Shown here one piece after another: positions 43,950 to 51,075 of a DNA stretch of 64,000 nucleotides. Source of the DNA: CAXBMB01 sp052078155 (GTDB taxonomy: Bacteria > Pseudomonadota > Alphaproteobacteria > Kiloniellales > DSM-21159); the NCBI GenBank assembly GCA_052078155.1, contig JBQJBP010000001.1, forward strand, positions 1,240,001-1,304,000, read 5' to 3'. Position numbers and translations under genes: made by a program. The first letter of the stretch is position 1. Each line of letters begins with the position of its first letter. The notes under the pieces are model-generated. The model worked only from the letters and a program-made list of their open reading frames with translations. It searched no databases and was not told where the DNA came from.

Positions 43950-44732
43950 TCAGGCGAACAGTTCCAGCAATTCAGCGTGCAGCTGCGGGCTGGATGCTGC
44001 CACAACCCGGCCATCAGACTTCAAGGTCAAAGGTTGACCCTGCCAGTCTGTGATCACTCCACCGGCTTCCTCCACCAGGGGCGCGACCGCCAGATAGTCG
44101 TAGGGTTGCAGGTCATAGTCGATCAGGGCATCCACCTGGCCGGACGCCAGAACCGCGTAGGAGTAAGCATCGTAAGAAAAACGCAGGATGCTACAGTCCG
44201 CATTCAGGCGCTTCAGCTTGCTTTCCTCTTCCCGCAGCAGCTTATCTCCCTCGTTCACATAGACCATGGCATCCTTTAGCGCACAGCCTGCCCGAACCTG
44301 GATTTTCTGCAGATCAAAGTAGGCCCCCTGCCCCCGAACGGCAGAATACTGCTCGCCCAGCCCCGGAAAGGTAACGGAGCCCAGCAGGGTTTCGTTTTCC
44401 TGCTGATCCACCAGGGCAATGAGGGTGCTGAACAAAGGTGTGCCGGAAATGAAGGACTTGGTGCCGTCAATGGGATCCACCACCCAGAGAAAACGGCGAT
44501 CCTCCCCTATGGTGCCAAACTCTTCCCCCAGCAGTCCGTGCTCCGGAAAGGCCTGTTGCAGTTCCGCCCGAATGAACTGCTCAGTTTCGCGATCCGCCTG
44601 GGTGACGGGAGACTCATCACCTTTGCGCTCAATGGCCAGCGACTGCTTGAAGTACCGCATGGGCAGGCGGGAGGCGTCTGACGCAATTTTGTTGGCCCGG
44701 GACAGCCAGGCATCCAAAGGAAGACCGCTCAT
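43950..44732 (-). CDS. hisN: Inositol-monophosphatase-family phosphatase, HisN-like
   Basis: 260 residues. Metal-binding motifs of the family: GLLGEEFG near 66 (acidic metal ligand), WVVDPIDGTKSFISG near 82, and the C-terminal PYDYLAVAPLVEEAGGVITDW near 208 (YD in place of the usual WD, a form also common among alphaproteobacterial histidinol phosphatases). DAYSYAVLASGQVDALIDYDL also points to HisN, which removes phosphate from L-histidinol phosphate in histidine synthesis. No other his gene is near, so inositol or another sugar phosphate remains possible. Confidence 0.85.
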   Translation of the reverse strand: MSGLPLDAWLSRANKIASDASRLPMRYFKQSLAIERKGDESPVTQADRETEQFIRAELQQAFPEHGLLGEEFGTIGEDRRFLWVVDPIDGTKSFISGTPLFSTLIALVDQQENETLLGSVTFPGLGEQYSAVRGQGAYFDLQKIQVRAGCALKDAMVYVNEGDKLLREEESKLKRLNADCSILRFSYDAYSYAVLASGQVDALIDYDLQPYDYLAVAPLVEEAGGVITDWQGQPLTLKSDGRVVAASSPQLHAELLELFA

Positions 44733-44817
44733 GGTGAAAATCCACAGATAAAGGGGAAAAGGGAGGACAGAGAACGAGGTTGGAAAAGATCTGCAGGAGA
44801 AGCTGAAGAAGAACGCC

Positions 44818-45582
44818 CTACTCTGCTATCTGGACTGCGACATCGGAACGGTCCAGCAGACCGGCGATTTCCGCAGGCGGCGCAGCGTCTGTCACCAGAA
44901 GATCAATCTCGCTGGCATCTGATATCCGAACCGGCGCGCTTTTGCCAAACTTGGTGGCGTCGGCTGCCACAATGTTTGTCGGGGCGCGGCGCATGATCTC
45001 CCGCGTGAACTCGGCTTCCTGCAGATCCATCAGCATGAACCCGTCTTCCGCGTTGATGGCTGCGGCCGACAAAATCGCATGCTGGACCGAAAACTGACGC
45101 ACAAAACTCAGCGCTTCATGGCCAAAACTGCCCCCATCATGGGCCCGCAGTTCCCCCCCGGCCATAAAAACCCGGTTGTTGTTGCGGGCGGCAAGGTTAT
45201 GGGCCACGTCCAGGGAATTGGTCACGACAAACAGATCGCTGTGATTGCGCAGGGCCTGGGCCACAAAGGCAGTGGTGGAACCAATGTCCAGGATCAGGGA
45301 ATCGCCATCATGAATGATGCCCGCTATGGCACGGGCAATGCGCTGCTTGGCCTCCCGCTGCTCCCCCATACGCTGCTGAAAGGTCGGTTCCTGCAGATTG
45401 TGGTCGGGCAGATAAACGCCGCCATGGACTTTCCGGACAGACCCGGCAGCAGCCAGCTGCCGGACATTGCGCCGGATGGTTTCCTCCGAAACCTGCAGCC
45501 GTTTTGCCAGATCCTGAATGCGGCAGGATCCGGTCAGGCGCAGCTCATCGAGAATTTCCATCTGGCGTTGGGTTGAGTGCAT
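44818..45582 (-). CDS. DeoR-family transcriptional regulator
   Basis: 254 residues from ATG at 45582 (MHSTQRQMEIL). N-terminal winged helix-turn-helix (IQDLAKRLQVSEETIRRNV near 24) and DeoR wing RKVHGGVYLP; C-terminal sugar-phosphate-sensing DeoRC domain with ILDIGSTTAFVAQAL near 97, VTNSLDVAHNLA and DATKFGKSAP. DeoR proteins repress carbon-use genes and respond to phosphorylated sugars. It is divergent from the amine transporter operon, with 278 bases between. Control of that operon is possible, but a sugar-phosphate sensor would be an odd choice for a betaine regulator. Confidence 0.9.
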   Translation of the reverse strand: MHSTQRQMEILDELRLTGSCRIQDLAKRLQVSEETIRRNVRQLAAAGSVRKVHGGVYLPDHNLQEPTFQQRMGEQREAKQRIARAIAGIIHDGDSLILDIGSTTAFVAQALRNHSDLFVVTNSLDVAHNLAARNNNRVFMAGGELRAHDGGSFGHEALSFVRQFSVQHAILSAAAINAEDGFMLMDLQEAEFTREIMRRAPTNIVAADATKFGKSAPVRISDASEIDLLVTDAAPPAEIAGLLDRSDVAVQIAE

Positions 45583-45860
45583 CACTTTTCTTTTGACTGT
45601 GACAGACAAGAGGCGGGCGTGACCCTATCCATTTCCAACAGGATGGCGCAAACGCAAAGACAAAACAACAAAAAGCCACATATTCACACAAAATCGCACA
45701 AAGTTATGTTGACAGACGACCAGGAATCCCCAAAAGTCATACTCAGAACTGTTGCGGCCAAATCGCTGCCCCTGGCTTTAAGGGACCAGCCAAAGGGCAA
45801 GCAGCAAAAACCGCGGGCCAAAAAACACCCGCAGCCTGAGAACAGGATGGAGGCAAAACA

Positions 45861-46814
45861 ATGCAGTACAAGCGGTTACGGGCGATGGCTGTTGGGGCCG
45901 TCGCGTCACTTTGTTTGGCAGCAAGCGGTTCCGCGCTGGCCGCCGAATCCAGCGATCCCATTAAACTGACCCTGCACGACTGGACCGGTCAGCTGATCAC
46001 CACCAAGCTGATGGGTGAAGTGCTGAAAAAAGCCGGGTACAACGTGGAATACGTGCAGGCGGATTACATCGCCCAGTTTGCCGGCCTCAAAACCGGTGAT
46101 CTGCATGTGGCCATGGAAATCTGGGAAACCACAGGTCGCGAAGCCATGGACGAAGCCACAGGCACCGGCAAGGTGGAAAACCTGGGTGAAACCGGCATGC
46201 AGGCCATCGAAGACTGGTGGTATCCGTCCTACATGAAAGAGGTCTGCCCGGGTCTGCCTGACTGGGAAGCTCTGAACGAATGTGCAGAAGAATTCTCCAC
46301 GCCTGAAACGGCCCCCAACGGCCGCTATCTGGGCGGTCCGGTCACCTGGGGTGGCTTTGACGACGAACGGGTAGAAGCTCTGGAAATGGACTTTGAAGTG
46401 GTCCATGCCGGTACGGACGCGGCTCTCTTTGCCGAGTTGGAATCCGCTTACCAGCGTAAAGCACCGGTCCTGCTGTGGGTCTATGCCCCGCACTGGGCCC
46501 CGATCAAGTTCGACGGTGAATGGGTCCAGTTCCCGGCCTACGAAGCGGCCTGCTACAGCGACCCTGCCTGGGGCACAAACCCGGACATGGCCTATGACTG
46601 CGGCAAGCCGCGCGGCCCAATCTGGAAAGTGGGCTGGTCTGGCGTGAAAGACAAATGGCCCGGTGCCCACAGCGCCATCAAGAACTTCACCGTGTCCAAC
46701 GATGACATGGGCGCCATGGTGGCCGCTGTCGATCTGGACGGCAAAGACCTGGACGCTGTTGTTGCCGACTGGATCAGCAAGAACGAATCCACCTGGAAAG
46801 GCTGGATTCAGTAA
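45861..46814 (+). CDS. Quaternary-amine (glycine betaine/choline/TMAO type) ABC transporter binding protein
   Basis: 317 residues with a signal peptide (MAVGAVASLCLAASGSALAA) and an OpuAC-type fold. Ligand region: LTLHDWTGQLITTKLMGEVL, YVQADYIAQFAGLKTGD and AMEIWETTGREAMDEA; tryptophans such as those in EDWWYPSYM and DPAWGTNP are the sort that form aromatic cages for trimethylammonium groups. Four cysteines (VCPG, NECAE, EAACYS, YDCGK) could form disulphides. GGAGG lies 8 bases before the ATG. The substrate is probably glycine betaine, given the dimethylglycine dehydrogenase-like gene downstream, but TMAO and choline are not excluded. Confidence 0.88.
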   Translation: MQYKRLRAMAVGAVASLCLAASGSALAAESSDPIKLTLHDWTGQLITTKLMGEVLKKAGYNVEYVQADYIAQFAGLKTGDLHVAMEIWETTGREAMDEATGTGKVENLGETGMQAIEDWWYPSYMKEVCPGLPDWEALNECAEEFSTPETAPNGRYLGGPVTWGGFDDERVEALEMDFEVVHAGTDAALFAELESAYQRKAPVLLWVYAPHWAPIKFDGEWVQFPAYEAACYSDPAWGTNPDMAYDCGKPRGPIWKVGWSGVKDKWPGAHSAIKNFTVSNDDMGAMVAAVDLDGKDLDAVVADWISKNESTWKGWIQ

Positions 46815-47115
46815 GTCGTCTTCCTGACGCCGGATAGCCTGGAGGACCAGGCCTCCCTGTAGGTTTGGTCCTTCTGGTCTTTCGAGAGATGTTATGATGT
46901 TGAGCAAAACCCCAAGCGATCGTCTCCACAGTCTTCAGCGGGATTTTCAGCGGGATTTACCACGATGTCTTGTCACCTCTTCAGGCTATCCGGCGTTTTT
47001 TTAGAGTTTTCCGTTACCCCGGTCCCTCGTTCGGTCCCTGTAAAACGACGGCAGCCCGCCCCGCAAAGCCCCTGCTCTGGCCGACGACCCACCGACCTTC
47101 ATCCCTTGGATCTGA
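46815..47115 (+). promoter_or_regulatory. Intergenic spacer with competing hairpins and 12-bp tandem repeats
   Basis: 301 bases inside the transporter operon. Just after the binding-protein stop lie GGAGG/CCTCC (46841-46856) and two pairings that exclude it: GGACCA/TGGTCC (46844-46871) and GACCAG/CTGGTC (46845-46879). Further on, TTCAGCGGGATT is exactly duplicated (46934-46957), and CGGTCCCT occurs twice 12 bases apart (47020-47039). The hairpins may protect the binding-protein mRNA or thin out downstream transcription, as is usual when the binding protein is needed in excess. Confidence 0.5.
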
Positions 47116-48147
47116 ATGATGCGTAACAGTTTGATCAAGCTGGCCTGTAAGAATGTCTGGAAGCTATTTGGCCCCGGCGCTGAGAGCTTTCTGGAAGGCC
47201 ACGCCTCTTCTCCAAGTCTGGACGAAATTCATCAGGCCGGGCTGATCGGTGCTGTGCGCGCCGCCAACCTGGAGGTTTATCAGGGCGAGATCTTTGTCAT
47301 CATGGGCCTGTCAGGGTCTGGCAAATCCACCCTTGTGCGCTGTCTTTCCCGCCTGATTGAGCCAACAGGCGGCGAAATCCTCTTTGAAGATCAGGACCTG
47401 CTGAAAGCCAGCGAAAAGGAAATGATCGACATCCGCCGTCACAAGATGGGCATGGTCTTTCAGCACTTTGCCCTGCTGCCCCATCTGACGGTGTTGCAGA
47501 ATGTTGCCTTTCCGCTGGAAATTCAGGGCATCGACCGCAAAACCCGCGAAACCCAGGCCCGCAAAGTCATCGAACTGGTGGGGCTGGCCGGACGCGAAAG
47601 CTATTACCCCCGGGAACTGTCCGGCGGACAGCAGCAACGGGTCGGCATTGCCCGCTCCCTGGCGGTCGAGCCGGAAATCTGGTTCCTGGACGAACCCTTT
47701 TCCGCCCTGGATCCTCTGATCCGCCGGGAGATGCAGGACGAGTTTCTGCGCCTGCAGTCGGTTCTGAAAAAAACCATCGTCTTCATCACCCACGATTTCG
47801 ACGAAGCCATTCGACTGGCAGACCGCATTGCCATTATGAAAGACGGCGAAATCATCCAGATCGCCACGCCGGAAGAACTGGCGCTCAATCCGGCAACGGA
47901 TTACGTGGCTGAATTCACCCGCCATATCCCCCGCGCCAAGGTGCTGACCGCCAAAGCCGTCATGCAGGCCGGAGACGGCAGCAGCGATGTGGCCGGTCAG
48001 GTCAACGCCGACGACCGCATTGAGGACATTGCCGATCAGGTCGAAGCCGCCGACAAACCTTTTGCCGTGCTGGACGACGATGGAAAACAGGTGGGCACCC
48101 TGGGCCGCAAGGCAGTTATCGATGTCCTGATCGGGCGGGAGGGCTGA
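47116..48147 (+). CDS. Quaternary-amine ABC transporter ATP-binding protein (ProV/OpuAA-like)
   Basis: 343 residues. The ProV-type N-terminal lead (CKNVWKLFGPGAESFL) precedes Walker A GLSGSGKSTLVRCLSRLIEPT near 59. VFQHFALLPHLTVLQNVAFPLEIQG is the Q-loop region, LSGGQQQRVGIARSLA near 173 is the signature and WFLDEPFSALDPLIRREMQ near 193 is Walker B. The C-terminal 70 residues correspond to the CBS-like part of ProV but seem reduced to a single degenerate unit ending KPFAVLDDDGKQVGTLGRKAVID. It energises uptake with the permease three bases downstream. An in-frame ATG one codon on is an equal start choice. Confidence 0.93.
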   Translation: MMRNSLIKLACKNVWKLFGPGAESFLEGHASSPSLDEIHQAGLIGAVRAANLEVYQGEIFVIMGLSGSGKSTLVRCLSRLIEPTGGEILFEDQDLLKASEKEMIDIRRHKMGMVFQHFALLPHLTVLQNVAFPLEIQGIDRKTRETQARKVIELVGLAGRESYYPRELSGGQQQRVGIARSLAVEPEIWFLDEPFSALDPLIRREMQDEFLRLQSVLKKTIVFITHDFDEAIRLADRIAIMKDGEIIQIATPEELALNPATDYVAEFTRHIPRAKVLTAKAVMQAGDGSSDVAGQVNADDRIEDIADQVEAADKPFAVLDDDGKQVGTLGRKAVIDVLIGREG

Positions 48148-48150
48148 TCC

Positions 48151-50160
48151 ATGCCGCCCCTTCCCTTCCGTCTCAGTCCCCGACTGGCTTTTTGGCTGAC
48201 AGCCTTTGGCCTGTCCCTGCTGCTGGCCGCCAACGGCAAAGCCTGGTCAAAGGCTCTGGGTGCCAAGTGGCTGATGAAAGTTCCGCGGGACCTGCGCCTG
48301 CCCATGAAGGGCGACGTTTCCAACTTCATGACCTGGCTGGTGGAAGATGCCACCTTCGGTCTTTTCACCTTCATGGACCTGACCCGGGCCCTTTCCTGGC
48401 TGATTGAACAGCCCTACCTGCTGGTCAAGGCTCTGCTGGTGACCGGCTGGGTCCAGGGCCTGGGAGAGCAGGCGGTACAAATCCTGCCGCCACTCAGCTG
48501 GATCGCTGTGATCACCGTCATTTTTGCAATGGGCTACTACGCCCGCAGCTGGCGGCTGGCGGTCTTTGTCGGGCTGTGTTTTGGCTATCTGGCGGTTTTT
48601 GGCCAATGGGACAGCGCCATGGTCACCCTGGCATCCATCCTGATTGCCGTGCCCATTGGCGTGGGCGGCGGGCTGCTGCTGGGTGTACTGAGTTACCGCT
48701 GGCCCTGGTTTGCCCGGATCACCACGCCTCTGCTGGATCTGATGCAGACCGTACCGATCTTCGCCTATCTGGTCCCGATCCTCTTTCTTTTCGGCTTCAG
48801 CCCGGTGGCGGCTCTGATTGCAACGGTGATCTACGCCATGCCCCCCATGGTCCGCATCACCACCCTGGCCTTGCAGTCCGTTCCGTCAGAAATCAAAGAA
48901 TTCGGGGTGATGGCCGGCTGCACGGACCGCCAGATGATGTGGAAAGTGCTGGTGCCGTCCGCCACTCACAGCCTGATGGTCGGCGTCAATCAGGTGATCA
49001 TGCTGTCCCTGAACATGGTGATCATCGCGTCCATGATCGGCGCCGGTGGTCTGGGATATGACGTGCTGGCGTCCCTGCGCCGCCTGGACATCGGCGCTGG
49101 CCTGGAAGCCGGGGTGGCCATTGTTGTTCTGGCCATTGCCCTGGACCGTCTGAGCCAGGCCTTTGCCAACCGTCAACCACCCGAGCACCAGGACGATGTG
49201 CCCTCACTGGTCAAACGCCATCCCTGGGTCCTCACCTGCCTGCTGGTGGCCCTGGGCACCGGACTGGCAGGCATGTTCCTGCCCGCTTTGCAGAGCTATC
49301 CTGAGAGCCTGACGGTCACCACCGGGGACTTCTGGGCCAAGCTGGTGGAGTACATCAACGTCAATTACTTCGACCAGATCGAGTCCGTTAAGACCTTCAT
49401 GCTGGTGACCTTCATGGTCCCGGTGAAGCGCTTTCTGCTGGGCCTGCCCTGGCCCTGGGTCATGTTGCTGCTGACCATCGCCGCCTGGCAGCTGGGGCGG
49501 CTGAAACTGGCGCTGCTGGTGTTTTTCTTAACAGCGTTCATTGTAGTGAACGGCCTGTGGGCGAAAGCCATGATCACGGTCTATCTCTGTGGTGTCTCAG
49601 TGATCCTGGCCAGCCTGATCGGCATTCCCCTGGGCGTCTGGGCCTCGCTCAGCCCCCGGGCAGACCGGGTCATTGCCGGCATCATCGACACCCTGCAGAC
49701 CCTGCCCAGCTTCGTGTATCTGATCCCGGTGGTCATGCTGTTCAGGGTCGGTGACTTCTCCGCCATGATTGCCGTGGTGCTCTATGCTCTGGCCCCGGCT
49801 GTCCGCTACTCAGCCCATGGCATCAAGTCGGTTGATCCGCAGCTGGTTGAAGCCGGGATTGTATCGGGCTGCACCAAGCGGCAACTGCTGTGGCGGGTCA
49901 AACTGCCCATGGCCCTGCCGGAAATCATGTTGGGCATCAATCAGACCATCATGCTGGCCCTGTCCATGCTGGTGATCACCGCTCTGGTTGGCACCCGCGA
50001 TCTGGGTCAGGAGGTTTACATCGCCCTGACTCGCGCCGACACCGGCCGCGGCATCATCGCCGGGGTTTCCATTGCCTGCATTGCCATCATCGCCGACCGC
50101 ATGATCGGGGCCGCCGCCCGTCGTGCCAAGAACCGCCTGGGACTGGAGAGCAGCCTATGA
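48151..50160 (+). CDS. Quaternary-amine ABC transporter permease, two permease domains fused
   Basis: 669 residues, about twice the length of a ProW subunit. Two complete BPD_transp_1 domains are visible, each with its ATPase-coupling loop: KEFGVMAGCTDRQMMWKVLVP near 248 and VEAGIVSGCTKRQLLWRVKLP near 567. Each is preceded by a DLMQTVPIFAYLVP- or DTLQTLPSFVYLIP-type segment. One polypeptide could therefore supply both halves of the channel. It starts 3 bases after the ATPase gene and overlaps the next gene by 4 bases (ATGA), so expression is coupled. Confidence 0.92.
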   Translation: MPPLPFRLSPRLAFWLTAFGLSLLLAANGKAWSKALGAKWLMKVPRDLRLPMKGDVSNFMTWLVEDATFGLFTFMDLTRALSWLIEQPYLLVKALLVTGWVQGLGEQAVQILPPLSWIAVITVIFAMGYYARSWRLAVFVGLCFGYLAVFGQWDSAMVTLASILIAVPIGVGGGLLLGVLSYRWPWFARITTPLLDLMQTVPIFAYLVPILFLFGFSPVAALIATVIYAMPPMVRITTLALQSVPSEIKEFGVMAGCTDRQMMWKVLVPSATHSLMVGVNQVIMLSLNMVIIASMIGAGGLGYDVLASLRRLDIGAGLEAGVAIVVLAIALDRLSQAFANRQPPEHQDDVPSLVKRHPWVLTCLLVALGTGLAGMFLPALQSYPESLTVTTGDFWAKLVEYINVNYFDQIESVKTFMLVTFMVPVKRFLLGLPWPWVMLLLTIAAWQLGRLKLALLVFFLTAFIVVNGLWAKAMITVYLCGVSVILASLIGIPLGVWASLSPRADRVIAGIIDTLQTLPSFVYLIPVVMLFRVGDFSAMIAVVLYALAPAVRYSAHGIKSVDPQLVEAGIVSGCTKRQLLWRVKLPMALPEIMLGINQTIMLALSMLVITALVGTRDLGQEVYIALTRADTGRGIIAGVSIACIAIIADRMIGAAARRAKNRLGLESSL

Positions 50161-51044
50161 GCCAAGAAAACCCCTTGCTGTCCCCCAAAGCCCGGGCAGC
50201 CGCCCTGCCCTGCTGGTCCGGCCCGGTGAGCCCGGAGCCACTGAGCGGTGGCATCACTAACGTTAACTTTGTCGTCGAAGACCAAGGCCGCAAGTATGTG
50301 GTGCGCATTGGCGAGGACATTCCCGTTCATCAGGTCATGCGTTTCAATGAACTGGCCGCCAGTCGCGCAGCAGAAGCCGCAGGCCTCTCCCCGGCTGTGG
50401 TGCATCACGAGCCCGGCGCTCTGGTACTGGACTTTGTTGACGGCCAAACGCTGGGTGAAGAAGAGGTGCGCGATGACCAGCGTCTGGCCCGCATTCTGCC
50501 GGTAATCAAAAGCTGTCACCGCGAGTTGCCCAAGCATTTCCGCGGTCCCGCCCTGGTGTTCTGGGTCTTTCACGTGCTGAGGGACTACGCCGCCAGCCTG
50601 AAAGACGGCAAGAGCCGACATCTGGACAAACTGCCGGAACTGATGGCCCAGGCCGAAAAACTGGAGCAGGCCGTGGGGCCGATCGATCTGGTTTACGGCC
50701 ACAATGATCTGCTGCCTGCCAACTTCATCGATGACGGGCAAAAGATCTGGCTGATCGACTGGGATTACGGGGGCTTCAATTCCCCTCTGTTTGATCTGGG
50801 CGGTCTGGCTTCCAACAACGGCCTGTCTCCGACCCAGGAAGAATGGTTGCTGGAAAACTACTTTGAAAAAACGGTGACCGATGAACTTCGCCAGCGCTAT
50901 GGCGCCATGAAATGCGCCTCCCTGCTGCGGGAAACCCTCTGGTCCATGATTTCAGAGATCCACTCTGAACTGGACTTCGATTTTCAGGCCTATACCGCCG
51001 AAAACCTGACCCGCTACCGGTCAGCCTACGACACCTTTGCGTAA
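50157..51044 (+). CDS. Choline/ethanolamine kinase-like phosphotransferase
   Basis: 295 residues from ATG at 50157, inside the permease stop; a longer frame only reads through the permease gene. Kinase-like APH fold: GGITNVNFVVED near 35 (nucleotide loop), YVVRIGEDIPVHQVMRFNEL, the Brenner-type motif LVYGHNDLLPANF near 184 (catalytic Asp, metal Asn), and IWLIDWDYGGFNSPLFDLGGL near 202. Choline kinases and related small-molecule phosphotransferases share these motifs. Its position in an amine uptake operon suggests that it phosphorylates an imported amino alcohol such as choline, or a derivative; no direct proof. Confidence 0.85.
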   Translation: MSQENPLLSPKARAAALPCWSGPVSPEPLSGGITNVNFVVEDQGRKYVVRIGEDIPVHQVMRFNELAASRAAEAAGLSPAVVHHEPGALVLDFVDGQTLGEEEVRDDQRLARILPVIKSCHRELPKHFRGPALVFWVFHVLRDYAASLKDGKSRHLDKLPELMAQAEKLEQAVGPIDLVYGHNDLLPANFIDDGQKIWLIDWDYGGFNSPLFDLGGLASNNGLSPTQEEWLLENYFEKTVTDELRQRYGAMKCASLLRETLWSMISEIHSELDFDFQAYTAENLTRYRSAYDTFA

Positions 51045-51075
51045 CCCTTTACCCGAGACTTAAGGACAAAAAAAG

